The translations under genes and the position numbers were made by a program. The notes beneath the pieces are model-generated. The model saw only the letters and a list, made by a program, of their open reading frames with translations. It searched no databases and was not told where the DNA came from. From Laedolimicola ammoniilytica (lineage in GTDB: Bacteria; Bacillota; Clostridia; Lachnospirales; Lachnospiraceae), in assembly GCF_025567165.1 (NCBI RefSeq), contig NZ_JAOQKC010000018.1:6470-70469 (forward strand): a stretch of DNA of 64,000 nt, written 5' to 3'. Of this stretch, positions 43,054 through 51,079 are shown piece by piece. How positions within the stretch are numbered: the stretch's first letter is position 1; each line of letters opens with the position of its first letter.

Positions 43054-43426
43054 AGTACAGTCGGACGCTAGAACTGGATTTTATGACGCGACAGAAGCGA
43101 TCGCAGCCTGGGCGTCCGGGCAGAAAGGCAGCCTGTTGCATCTGTTCCTGCCGCACACTACGGCAGCCCTGGTGATCAGCGATAAGATGGACACGGTATC
43201 CAGAGATGTGGATATGCTCCTGGGAACGATTTTTCCGGAAAAGGGATCTTACGTGCATCGCTCGCCGAATTCTGATGCCCATGCAAAATCTGTGGTCTGC
43301 GGCTGTGAGCTGACGATTCCGCTGGAAGAGGGAAGGCTACTGCTTGGAGAGTGGCAGAGAGTTTTCGTGGTGGAGGGCGACGGCCCGGGAAAGACCAGAA
43401 AAATTATTTGCACCATAACAGAATAA
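43025..43426 (+). CDS. YjbQ family (UPF0047) protein
   Basis: The 133-aa protein belongs to the YjbQ family (secondary thiamine-phosphate synthase-type). The conserved histidines are in FLPHTTAALVI (near 38-48) and in HRSPNSDAHAKS (near 78-89). Biochemical role in thiamine metabolism has been proposed; in many genomes it is found with sugar or aldehyde genes. It overlaps the SDR gene, so is the last gene of the operon. The terminator follows at 43431. Confidence 0.88.
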   Translation: MKNTKRTVIEVQSDARTGFYDATEAIAAWASGQKGSLLHLFLPHTTAALVISDKMDTVSRDVDMLLGTIFPEKGSYVHRSPNSDAHAKSVVCGCELTIPLEEGRLLLGEWQRVFVVEGDGPGKTRKIICTITE

Positions 43427-43430
43427 AAAG

Positions 43431-43472
43431 AAAGCACGAAGCGGAGAAAGAACCGTTTCGTGCTTTCTTTTT
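43431..43472 (+). terminator. terminator of the PTS operon
   Basis: AAAGCACGAA and TTCGTGCTTT form the core stem around CGG/CCG, followed by CTTTTT. The repeat element at 43469 begins in this T-run. Confidence 0.9.
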
Positions 43473-43612
43473 ATGGAATAGGAAATTCCGATAGAATTCC
43501 CTATTCCATAAAAGCAAGCAGAGCTTGCAAAGATGCGCACTTGGCGCAATGGTAGATGGTTGCTGAAGCAACCGCGCCTTGGCGCGAGAATGTGTCAATG
43601 AGACATTCTTTC
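43469..43612 (+). repeat. terminator-associated palindromic repeat, copy 1
   Basis: The element has three stems: TATGGAATAGG (43472-43482) with CCTATTCCATA (43500-43510), GGCGC/GCGCC enclosing GGTTGC-TGAA-GCAACC (43543-43578), and GAATGTGTC with GAGACATTC (43588-43608, one mismatch) then TTTCTT. It shares about 80% identity with copy 2 at 63781 and ends exactly at the luxS stop codon. It begins in the T-tract of the preceding terminator. Confidence 0.85.
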
Positions 43613-44092
43613 TTATTCCGGATATACCAGCCGCTCCTCTTTGATATCATAGAGCACATTTTCCAGATATTTTTTTGCCAGGTACTTCGCCATCGGCAGA
43701 TTCATATCCAGATAATTGCCGCAGTCTTTTGCGCTGGCGCCGGGAACGTCGCCCTCGAAATCCCGGATGAATTCCCACATTTCGATCATCAGCGGAACGA
43801 TATCCTTCGACTCATAATCACCGGTCAGCAGGAGATAAAAACCGGTACGGCAGCCCATAGGTCCGAAGTAGACCGTTTTGGAGCCGTAGTCCTTGTGATT
43901 ACGTAAGAAGGTAGCGGCCAGATGTTCAATGGTGTGCATCTCAGCAGTGTTCATGACCGGCTCCTCGTTGGGGCTGGTGAGGCGCAGATCAAAGGTAGTA
44001 ACGACGGTTCCGCCCACCGGATCCTTTCGTGACACATAGACGCCGGGCTGAAGCAGCAAATGATTGATGGTAAAACTTGTTATTTTCTCCAT
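43613..44092 (-). CDS. luxS: S-ribosylhomocysteine lyase
   Basis: The 159-aa metalloenzyme cleaves S-ribosylhomocysteine to homocysteine and the AI-2 precursor. Zinc ligands are in HTIEHL near residues 53-58 and in the later CGNYLDMNLPMAKYL cysteine. GPMGCRTGF is the active-site segment near 80-88. The start is ATG 44092; the frame continues upstream but lacks a ribosome site. It is convergent with YjbQ across repeat copy 1 and divergent from the MBL gene. It closes the activated methyl cycle and may support AI-2 signalling. Confidence 0.95.
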   Translation of the reverse strand: MEKITSFTINHLLLQPGVYVSRKDPVGGTVVTTFDLRLTSPNEEPVMNTAEMHTIEHLAATFLRNHKDYGSKTVYFGPMGCRTGFYLLLTGDYESKDIVPLMIEMWEFIRDFEGDVPGASAKDCGNYLDMNLPMAKYLAKKYLENVLYDIKEERLVYPE

Positions 44093-44188
44093 AAAAAACA
44101 GATTTCCCTTCGTATTTTTTGTTAAAATGTGATATAATATAATAAATACATGTTTCAGTATATCACAGAAGCCAAGAAAAGAAAAGGG

Positions 44189-45103
44189 ATGCATGCTTTG
44201 AGAAGAATAAGAGAGAGAGACTGGCTGCAGGCAGGAGTCCTGCTTCTGGTATCAGCCCTGCTGATAGGCTGTCTGCTGGGTTTTGATCATCATGAAGCGG
44301 AGCGGGCAGACACAGCAGTGGCAACAGGCGTAGCGGAAAAACAGAGGGTGTCGGCCGATGAACTTAAGGTGACGTTTTTTGATGTGGAGAAAAGCGATGC
44401 CATTCTGATAGAGCAGGCGGACTTTCGGATGCTGGTGGATACCAGCTTTGATGATCGGGCAGATGTGATCCTGGATTATTTTTCAGAGCATGGAATTGAC
44501 ACACTGGATTACCTGATTATTACCCATTTTGATAAGGATCATGTGGGCGGGGCGGATAAAATTCTGGATGCGGTCAAGGTAAAGCGTGTGCTGGAGCCGG
44601 ACTATACGGTAGATAAGAAGCAGTACAGGGAATACCGGGAAGCGATGATGCGGAACGGAATTGTGCCCTTGAGCGTGACGGCTGTGGAGCACAGAAAACT
44701 GGGCAAGGCGTCCTTTGCGATCTATCCGCCGGAACAGAAGCAGTATAGCGGAAATGATAACGATATGTCCCTGGTGATAAGCCTTCGGTATGGTAGCCAG
44801 AGCTTCCTGCTGACCGGAGACAGTGAAATGGAGCGGATAGCAGAGTTGCTTACGGAGCCGGAGCTGAATCTGAAGCATACGGTTCTGAAGGTGCCGCACC
44901 ACGGTATTAAAGAGAAAAATTCAGCTGCGTTTCTGGAACAGGTTCACCCGGAGACAGCTGTGATTACCTGTAAGAATGAGTGGTACGTGTCAAGGTCTGT
45001 GAAAAAGACCCTGCTTTGCATGGACGCGGATCTCTATCTGACCTGTCATGGGACGGTGACCTGTATCACAGACGGAAACACGATGGAGATTCTCCAAGAA
45101 TGA
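44189..45103 (+). CDS. membrane-anchored MBL-fold protein (ComEC C-terminal-like)
   Basis: The protein of about 304 aa has an N-terminal membrane segment (WLQAGVLLLVSALLIGCLLGF, read in part, near 12-32) and a metallo-beta-lactamase domain with ITHFDKDHVGG near 117-127, LLTGDSEME near 206-214 and KVPHHGIKEKN near 230-240. This is the pattern of the ComEC/Rec2 C-terminal hydrolase without the channel. It likely acts outside or at the membrane. ATG 44189 abuts the AAAGGG site; TTG 44198 would have better spacing. Confidence 0.82.
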   Translation: MHALRRIRERDWLQAGVLLLVSALLIGCLLGFDHHEAERADTAVATGVAEKQRVSADELKVTFFDVEKSDAILIEQADFRMLVDTSFDDRADVILDYFSEHGIDTLDYLIITHFDKDHVGGADKILDAVKVKRVLEPDYTVDKKQYREYREAMMRNGIVPLSVTAVEHRKLGKASFAIYPPEQKQYSGNDNDMSLVISLRYGSQSFLLTGDSEMERIAELLTEPELNLKHTVLKVPHHGIKEKNSAAFLEQVHPETAVITCKNEWYVSRSVKKTLLCMDADLYLTCHGTVTCITDGNTMEILQE

Positions 45104-45121
45104 TATTTTGGCTTGAAAAAT

Positions 45122-45168
45122 GGGCGGGATACGATTACAATGGTAAATAGCGTATCTGCGCCCTTTTT
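45122..45168 (+). terminator. terminator after the MBL gene
   Basis: GGGCG pairs with CGCCC and ATACG with CGTAT across a small internal loop, followed by TTTTT, where repeat copy 3 begins. Confidence 0.7.
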
Positions 45169-45240
45169 GTATAACAGGAAAATCCTGTTATACAAAATTT
45201 TATCGCACTGCGGCGGAGAATCCTGCAAAGCAGGATTCTC
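45165..45240 (+). repeat. terminator-associated palindromic repeat, copy 3
   Basis: TTTTGTATAACAGGA pairs perfectly with TCCTGTTATACAAAA over an AAA loop, and GAGAATCCTGC pairs with GCAGGATTCTC over AAA. Between them is TTATCGCACTGCGGCGGA, shared with copy 4. The first stem resembles that of copy 2. Confidence 0.75.
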
Positions 45241-45270
45241 ATACAGACATTTAACGAGGAGGAAATGAAA

Positions 45271-45717
45271 ATGAGTAAAATTGATGAAATCCGTGCCGAG
45301 ATGGTAAAGGCAATGAAGAACAAGGACAAAGACAGAAAAGAGACGCTGTCCATGCTGCTTGCGGCTCTGAAGAATAAAGCGATTGACAAGCGCGCAGATC
45401 TGACTCCGGAGGAGGAGTTTGAGGTGGTTAAGAAAGAGATAAAGCAGACGAAGGAAACCATGGATCTGGCGCCTGCAGACCGTACTGATATCATCGATCA
45501 GTGCAAGGCCCGTCTGGCTGTACTTTCTGAGTTCGCGCCCGAGGAGATGAGCGAGGACGCTATCCGCGCTGTCATTCAGGAGGTACTCACAGGTCTTGGT
45601 ATTGAGAAGCCCACCGGTAAAGATAAGGGTAAGATTATGAAGGAGCTGATGCCGAAGGTAAAGGGCAAGGCGGACGGTTCCTTGGTGAACAAAATCGTGG
45701 GAGAAATGCTGGCATAG
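45271..45717 (+). CDS. GatB/YqeY domain-containing protein
   Basis: The 148-aa protein is a YqeY-like helical protein related to the tail domain of GatB amidotransferase. Its role is unclear, but it may bind tRNA. RKETLSMLLAALKNKAIDKR near residues 20-39 and VIQEVLTGLGIEKPTGKDKGKIMKEL (in parts) are typical. GAGGAGG fits ATG 45271 at 9 nt; ATG 45265 is only 3 nt away. It is probably transcribed with the following transporter, 11 nt downstream. Confidence 0.9.
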   Translation: MSKIDEIRAEMVKAMKNKDKDRKETLSMLLAALKNKAIDKRADLTPEEEFEVVKKEIKQTKETMDLAPADRTDIIDQCKARLAVLSEFAPEEMSEDAIRAVIQEVLTGLGIEKPTGKDKGKIMKELMPKVKGKADGSLVNKIVGEMLA

Positions 45718-45728
45718 GATAAGACAAG

Positions 45729-46628
45729 ATGAAAAAGATACAGATCCAACATTCACTGCTGCTGCTTCTGACGGCAGTAATCTGGGGAACTGCTTTTGTG
45801 GCGCAGAGCGTCGGTATGGATTATGTGGGGCCCTTTACCTTTTTGTGTACCCGCTCCCTGATCGGCGGAGTGGCGCTTTTGCCGGTGATAGCCTTTATGG
45901 ATCGGCAGAAGAGTAAAGAAGCACGGCTGGAGGAGAAAAAGCCGGAGAATAAAAAGATCCTGATTAAGGGCGGTATTCTCTGCGGCCTGGCCCTCTGCTT
46001 TGCCAGTGCCTTTCAGCAGTATGGTCTCCTGTTTACGACTGTGGGAAAGGCCGGATTTATTACAGCCTGCTACATCGTGCTGGTGCCCATCGCGGGGCTT
46101 TTCTTTGGAAAGCGCTGCGGCATCAATGTATGGATTGGCGTGATTCTGGCTGTGGGTGGACTTTACTGTCTCTGTATTACAGAGACTTTGCAGATTGGAA
46201 CCGGAGATATTCTGGTGTTTATCTGCGCGTTCCTGTTTGCGGCACATATTCTGATCATTGATCATTTTACGCCCTATGTGGACGGTGTGAAGATGTCCTG
46301 CATTCAGTTCTTTGTCTGCGGCATCGCGGCCGGCGTCGGGATGCTGGTGCTGGAACAGCCGAATTTTTCGGATATTCTGATGGCTTGGCAGTCCATTCTC
46401 TACGCGGGACTTCTGTCCAGCGGCGTGGGCTATACCCTGCAGATCGTGGGTCAGAAGGACCTGAATCCGACCGTGGCTTCCCTGATTATGAGCCTGGAGT
46501 CGGTGGTATCGGTGCTGGCGGGACTTGTGATTCTGCATCAGACCTTAAGCGGCCGCGAGGTACTTGGCTGCGTCCTGATGTTCGCGGCGATTGTGCTGGC
46601 GCAGCTGCCCGGGAAGGGAAAAGTGTAA
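45729..46628 (+). CDS. EamA/DMT-family membrane transporter
   Basis: The 299-aa protein has ten membrane segments with two EamA repeats (about 10-140 and 155-290). Family patterns are AVIWGTAFVAQSVGMDYVGPFTF near residues 15-37 and SLIMSLESVVSVLAGLVIL near 253-271. It may export a metabolite or drug. A substrate cannot be named from the sequence. It is cotranscribed with the YqeY-like gene. Confidence 0.9.
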   Translation: MKKIQIQHSLLLLLTAVIWGTAFVAQSVGMDYVGPFTFLCTRSLIGGVALLPVIAFMDRQKSKEARLEEKKPENKKILIKGGILCGLALCFASAFQQYGLLFTTVGKAGFITACYIVLVPIAGLFFGKRCGINVWIGVILAVGGLYCLCITETLQIGTGDILVFICAFLFAAHILIIDHFTPYVDGVKMSCIQFFVCGIAAGVGMLVLEQPNFSDILMAWQSILYAGLLSSGVGYTLQIVGQKDLNPTVASLIMSLESVVSVLAGLVILHQTLSGREVLGCVLMFAAIVLAQLPGKGKV

Positions 46629-46677
46629 CGCTTTGTTAAGGGCAGGTTAAGCTTCCGTTAATTGTACCGCAAACCTA

Positions 46678-46705
46678 TTGCGGTATCAGAAATAGTAAAT
46701 ATAAT
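46678..46705 (+). promoter_or_regulatory. promoter of the rimO operon
   Basis: TTGCGG (46678-46683) and TATAAT (46700-46705) are 16 nt apart. The -35 is within the right arm of the hairpin TACCGCAA/TTGCGGTA (46665-46685). Confidence 0.5.
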
Positions 46706-46720
46706 GAAAGAGATTGATTT

Positions 46721-48049
46721 ATGAAAATTTTATTTGTATCCCTTGGCTGTGACAAGAATCTGGTGGATTCCGAGGTAATGATTGGCCTTCTGGGCAAGAA
46801 TGGCTTTTCTTTTACCGACAATGAGACCGAGGCAGATGTGATTGTAGTGAACACCTGCTGCTTTATCAATGACGCCAAGGAAGAGAGTATCAACACCATC
46901 CTGGAAATGGCAGAGTACCGGAAAGAGGGAAGCTGCAAGGCCCTGATTGTGGCCGGCTGCCTGGCTCAACGCTACAAGCAGGAGATCGTAGACGAGATCC
47001 CCGAGGTAGACGCGGTCCTCGGAACCACCACCTACGATGCCATCGTGGAGACCGTAGAGAAGGTTCTGGAGGGTCAGAAAGAGCTTCATTTCGAGGACAT
47101 CGACCGTCTGGTACCGGAGCAGGAAGGGGCCAGAACCTTGACTACCGGCGGCCACTACGCGTATCTGAAGATTGCGGAGGGCTGTGACAAGCACTGTACC
47201 TATTGTATCATTCCCAAGGTCCGGGGCAATTACCGCAGCGTTCCCATGGAGCAGCTTTTAAAGGAAGCCCGAGGGCTGGCCGAGGGCGGCGTCAAAGAGC
47301 TGATTCTGGTAGCCCAGGAGACTACCCTCTACGGAAAAGACATTTACGGCGAAAAGAAGTTGCCGGAACTTTTAAAGAAGCTGGCCAGGATCGGCGGTAT
47401 CCAGTGGATCCGCGTACTGTACTGCTACCCGGAGGAGATCACCGAAGAGCTGATTCAGGTTATGAAGGAAGAACCGAAGATTTGTCATTATCTGGATCTT
47501 CCGATTCAGCATGCCTCCGATCGGATCCTGAAACGCATGGGAAGAAGAACCACCCAGGCGGATCTGAGAAATATCATCGGACGGCTCCGGGAGGAGATTC
47601 CGGATATCTGCCTGCGCACCACCCTGATTACCGGTTTCCCGGGGGAGACAGAAGAAGATCACGAGGAACTGATGCGGTTCGTGGATGACTGCGAGTTCGA
47701 TCGGTTAGGTGTCTTTACCTATTCTCCGGAGGAGGATACTCCGGCGGCAACTATGGCTGACCAGATCCCGGAGGAGGTCAAGGAAGACCGGAGAGCGGAA
47801 CTGATGGAGCTGCAGCAGGAGATCGCTTTTGACAAGGCCGACGCCATGACAGACCGGATTCTGGAGGTTATGGTAGAGGGTCAGGTGGCTGATGAGAATG
47901 CTTACGTGTGCCGCACCTATAAGGACGCGCCGGGCGTGGACGGTTACCTGTTCCTGAACACCGACGAAACCCTGATGAGCGGCGACTTCGCGAAGGTGCG
48001 CGTCACCGGAGCTGTAGATTATGATTTGATAGGAGAATTGGCAGAATGA
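46721..48049 (+). CDS. rimO: ribosomal protein S12 methylthiotransferase RimO
   Basis: The 442-aa radical SAM enzyme adds a methylthio group to an aspartate of S12. It has an N-terminal Fe-S domain with cysteines (SLGCDKNLVDSE, VVNTCCF, AGCLAQRY), the radical SAM CDKHCTYC motif near residues 154-161, and a C-terminal TRAM-like domain. It starts an operon with pgsA, cinA, dut and ppx, overlapping pgsA by 4 nt. The length is normal. Confidence 0.96.
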   Translation: MKILFVSLGCDKNLVDSEVMIGLLGKNGFSFTDNETEADVIVVNTCCFINDAKEESINTILEMAEYRKEGSCKALIVAGCLAQRYKQEIVDEIPEVDAVLGTTTYDAIVETVEKVLEGQKELHFEDIDRLVPEQEGARTLTTGGHYAYLKIAEGCDKHCTYCIIPKVRGNYRSVPMEQLLKEARGLAEGGVKELILVAQETTLYGKDIYGEKKLPELLKKLARIGGIQWIRVLYCYPEEITEELIQVMKEEPKICHYLDLPIQHASDRILKRMGRRTTQADLRNIIGRLREEIPDICLRTTLITGFPGETEEDHEELMRFVDDCEFDRLGVFTYSPEEDTPAATMADQIPEEVKEDRRAELMELQQEIAFDKADAMTDRILEVMVEGQVADENAYVCRTYKDAPGVDGYLFLNTDETLMSGDFAKVRVTGAVDYDLIGELAE

Positions 48050-48588
48050 ATTTACCCAATAAATTAACCACACTGCGCGTGTTGATGATTCCGTTTTTTG
48101 TAGTATTTATGTTGACTGACCTGGGCGGTGCTGCTTCCAAATACATCGCCGTCGGTATCTTTATCGTGGCAAGTCTGACCGACCTTCTGGACGGCAAGAT
48201 TGCAAGAAAATATAACCTGGTGACCAATTTCGGAAAGTTCATGGATCCGCTGGCTGATAAGCTGTTGGTCTGCTCCGCCCTGATTTGCCTGGTGGAAATG
48301 AACCGTCTGGCAGCCTGGATGGTCATCGTAATCATTTCCAGAGAGTTCATTATCAGCGGATTCCGCCTGATTGCATCCGACAACGGCGTGGTCATCGCGG
48401 CCAGCTACTGGGGCAAGTTCAAGACCACATTCCAGATGATTATGATTATCCTTCTGATTCTGGATCTTGGCGGCGTGTTTACGACGATTACAACGATTGT
48501 GACCTGGGTGGCACTGATTTTGACCGTGGTATCACTGGTTGATTACCTGGCGAAAAATAAAGGAATACTTCTGGAAGGAGATATTTAA
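48046..48588 (+). CDS. pgsA: CDP-diacylglycerol-glycerol-3-phosphate phosphatidyltransferase
   Basis: The 180-aa membrane enzyme makes phosphatidylglycerol phosphate. The CDP-alcohol phosphotransferase motif DxxDGxxAR...GxxxDxxxD is seen as SLTDLLDGKIARKYNLVTNFGKFMDPLADK (in parts) near residues 45-74. About four membrane segments are visible. It overlaps rimO (ATGA). The following CinA gene begins 2 nt later. Confidence 0.95.
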   Translation: MNLPNKLTTLRVLMIPFFVVFMLTDLGGAASKYIAVGIFIVASLTDLLDGKIARKYNLVTNFGKFMDPLADKLLVCSALICLVEMNRLAAWMVIVIISREFIISGFRLIASDNGVVIAASYWGKFKTTFQMIMIILLILDLGGVFTTITTIVTWVALILTVVSLVDYLAKNKGILLEGDI

Positions 48589-48590
48589 AC

Positions 48591-49091
48591 ATGGGAGAGC
48601 AGCAAAAGATGACGCTTGCAGAGGAAGTCGTAAAGCTTTTGGAGGAAGATGAGCTGACCGTAACGACAGCAGAGTCCTGTACAGGAGGCCTGGTGGCTGC
48701 GCGGCTGGTGGATGTACCGGGCGTGTCCGAGGTATTTAAGCAGGGCTTTATTACCTATTCCAACAAGGCCAAAAGAAAGCTTCTGAATGTGAAGAAGACC
48801 ACGCTGAAGGAGGTCGGCGCAGTCAGCGAAAAGACAGCCCGTGAGATGGCCAAGGGCGCCATTCTGGCAAGTGGCGCGGATGCTGCTATCGCCACCACCG
48901 GCATTGCGGGCCCGGACGGCGGAACTGAGGAGAAGCCGGTAGGTCTTGTATACATCGCCGTATCTGTCCGGGGACAGATGTATGTGGAGGAGCACCATTT
49001 TGAGGGCGATCGTACAGAGGTGCGGGAAAGCACCGTGCAGGCAGCCCTGGCCCTTCTGAAAAAAGGACTTGAGGAGACAGCAGTAGAATGA
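48591..49091 (+). CDS. CinA-family nicotinamide-nucleotide amidase (C-terminal domain only)
   Basis: The 166-aa protein corresponds to the C-terminal amidase part of CinA. It has TTAESCTGGLVAARLVDVPGVS near residues 24-45 and ATTGIAGPDGGTEEKPVGLVYIA near 101-123 (both read in parts). The N-terminal MoCF domain of full CinA (about 410 aa) is missing. It would hydrolyse NMN to nicotinate mononucleotide, a recycling step. The operon place after pgsA is common in Clostridia. Confidence 0.92.
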   Translation: MGEQQKMTLAEEVVKLLEEDELTVTTAESCTGGLVAARLVDVPGVSEVFKQGFITYSNKAKRKLLNVKKTTLKEVGAVSEKTAREMAKGAILASGADAAIATTGIAGPDGGTEEKPVGLVYIAVSVRGQMYVEEHHFEGDRTEVRESTVQAALALLKKGLEETAVE

Positions 49092-49525
49092 CAAAGACCA
49101 TCAAAATCAAATATTTTACCGATAAAATCGAAAAGCTGGCCTACATCGGCGGCAAGTCCGACTGGGTGGATCTGAGAAGCGCCGAGGATGTGACCCTGAA
49201 AAAGGGCGAGTTTAAGCTGATTCCCTTAGGAATCGCCATGGAGCTGCCGAAAGGCTACGAGGCTCATGTAGTGCCGCGCAGCAGCACCTATAAGAATTTC
49301 GGCGTAATTCAGACCAACCATATGGGCGTTATCGACGAGACTTACTGCGGTGACAACGACCAGTGGTTTATGCCGGTTATCGCCATGCGTGACACGGAGA
49401 TTCATGTCAATGACCGGATCTGTCAGTTCCGGATTATGGAGCATCAGCCGGAGCTTATCTTTGAAGAGACTGAAGTTCTCGGCCATGCGGACCGGGGCGG
49501 ACACGGAAGTACAGGAAAGGCGTAA
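49088..49525 (+). CDS. dut: dUTP diphosphatase
   Basis: The 145-aa trimeric dUTPase prevents uracil incorporation into DNA. Motifs are DLRSAEDV near residues 28-35, PRSSTYKNFG near 63-72, GVIDETYCGDNDQW near 79-92, RICQFRI near 109-115 and RGGHGSTG near 136-143, so all five are present. It overlaps the CinA gene by 4 nt (ATGA) and the next gene follows after 6 nt. Confidence 0.93.
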   Translation: MTKTIKIKYFTDKIEKLAYIGGKSDWVDLRSAEDVTLKKGEFKLIPLGIAMELPKGYEAHVVPRSSTYKNFGVIQTNHMGVIDETYCGDNDQWFMPVIAMRDTEIHVNDRICQFRIMEHQPELIFEETEVLGHADRGGHGSTGKA

Positions 49526-49531
49526 AAAAGT

Positions 49532-51073
49532 ATGCAGATTGTCACATTTGCGGCCATCGAGATCGGATCCTATGAAGTGAGCATGAAGATTCTGGAGCTG
49601 TCCTCGAAATATGGAATGAAAGAAGTCGACTACATCCGACACGGACTGGAGCTGGGCAAGGACGCCTACAACCAGAAGGAAATCAGCAACGAGATGCTGG
49701 AGGAGCTGTGCGAGGTTCTGGAGGACTTCACCCGGATCATGAAGGGATACCAAGTGGACGACTACCGGGCCTGCGCCACCAGCGCCATCCGGGAGACAAG
49801 GAACTGCCTTCTGATCCTCGATAAGATCCGCGTGCGGACCGGCCTGGAGGTGGAGATCTTAAGTAACTCCGAGCATCGTTTTCTGGGCTATAAATCCATC
49901 GCCTCCAACGAGGAATCCTTTCAGAAGATCATCCAGAAGGGAACCGCCATTGTGGATGTGGGCGGCGGAAGTATCCAGATTTCCCTGTTTGATAAGGATG
50001 CGCTTGTTTCTACCCAGAACCTGCGTCTGGGCACCATGCGTATCCGGGAGCGGCTGGCAGAGATCGAGAGTCAGACCACTCATTTCGGAGATATTATCGA
50101 GGAAATGATCAACAATGAGCTGAAAAGCTATAAGCGGCTTTATCTGAAGGAGCACGAGATTAAGCACATGATCCTGGTGGGCGATTATATCAATCAATTG
50201 GTGGATCAGAGCGGTCGTGCCAAAAGTGTGTCATTTACCAGGGAAGAATACCTGAACCTGTATGAGAAGATTCTGGCTGACGGCTCCCGGGAGAAGGCAC
50301 GTGAGCGTCTGGGCGACATGGGAGAGAATCTGTCCCTGGTGCTGCCGGCGCTGATTATTTACCGGAAGCTCATCGAGGAGACCGGCGCGGAGGTCATCTG
50401 GGTACCTGGCCTGAATATCAGCGACGGTCTGGCCTACGACTACGCGGAGCGTAAGAAGATCTTCAAGCCCAGCCATAATTTCGAAAATGATATCATCGAG
50501 GCGGCCAAGAACATCGCCAAGCGCTACCAGAGCAACAAGACCCACCTTCTGGGAACCGAGTATCTGGCTCTGACCATCTTTGATAAGATGAAGCGGATTC
50601 ACGGCATGGACAAGCGGGAGCGGCTGTTGCTTCAGATCGCGGTCTGGCTCCACGACTGCGGCAAATATATCAGCATGACCCATACGGCGGAGTGCTCCTA
50701 TCAGATCGTCATGTCTACGGAGATCATCGGTCTGTCCCACCGGGAGCGGGAGATTATCGCCAATGCCATCCGGTTCGATACGGAGGAGTTTGTGTCCTTC
50801 GAAGAGTTTTCCATGGGCAGCAGCCTGGATAAAAACGACTACCTGCTTATCGCGAAAATCAGCGCGATTCTCCGGGTGGCCAATTCCATGGATCGCAGCC
50901 ACAAGCAGAAATTCAAGAATGTTCGCGTGACCTTAAAGGAGCGGGAGCTTCTGGTGGTCGTGGACACAGTAGAAGATATCACCCTGGAACAGGGGCTCTT
51001 CTCCCACAAGGCGGATTTCTTTGAAACCATTTTCAGTATAAGGCCCGTTATCCGGCAGAAAAGGCAGGTATAA
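49532..51073 (+). CDS. Ppx/GppA phosphatase family protein with HD domain
   Basis: The 513-aa protein has a Ppx/GppA ASKHA-type N-terminal part (AAIEIGSYEVSMK near residues 6-18; DVGGGSIQISLF near 145-156) and a C-terminal HD domain (WLHDCGKYISMTHTAE near 371-386). It should degrade polyphosphate or pentaphosphate guanosine. ppk1, the polyphosphate maker, follows 6 nt downstream, and this opposed pair controls polyphosphate levels. Confidence 0.92.
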   Translation: MQIVTFAAIEIGSYEVSMKILELSSKYGMKEVDYIRHGLELGKDAYNQKEISNEMLEELCEVLEDFTRIMKGYQVDDYRACATSAIRETRNCLLILDKIRVRTGLEVEILSNSEHRFLGYKSIASNEESFQKIIQKGTAIVDVGGGSIQISLFDKDALVSTQNLRLGTMRIRERLAEIESQTTHFGDIIEEMINNELKSYKRLYLKEHEIKHMILVGDYINQLVDQSGRAKSVSFTREEYLNLYEKILADGSREKARERLGDMGENLSLVLPALIIYRKLIEETGAEVIWVPGLNISDGLAYDYAERKKIFKPSHNFENDIIEAAKNIAKRYQSNKTHLLGTEYLALTIFDKMKRIHGMDKRERLLLQIAVWLHDCGKYISMTHTAECSYQIVMSTEIIGLSHREREIIANAIRFDTEEFVSFEEFSMGSSLDKNDYLLIAKISAILRVANSMDRSHKQKFKNVRVTLKERELLVVVDTVEDITLEQGLFSHKADFFETIFSIRPVIRQKRQV

Positions 51074-51079
51074 AAGCGC

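Noticed and set aside
43530..43580. tRNA-like D-arm pattern (GGCGCAATGGTAGAT) in the repeat element
   Set aside because: No acceptor stem, T arm or proper anticodon loop can be drawn, and the covarying stems fit another fold.
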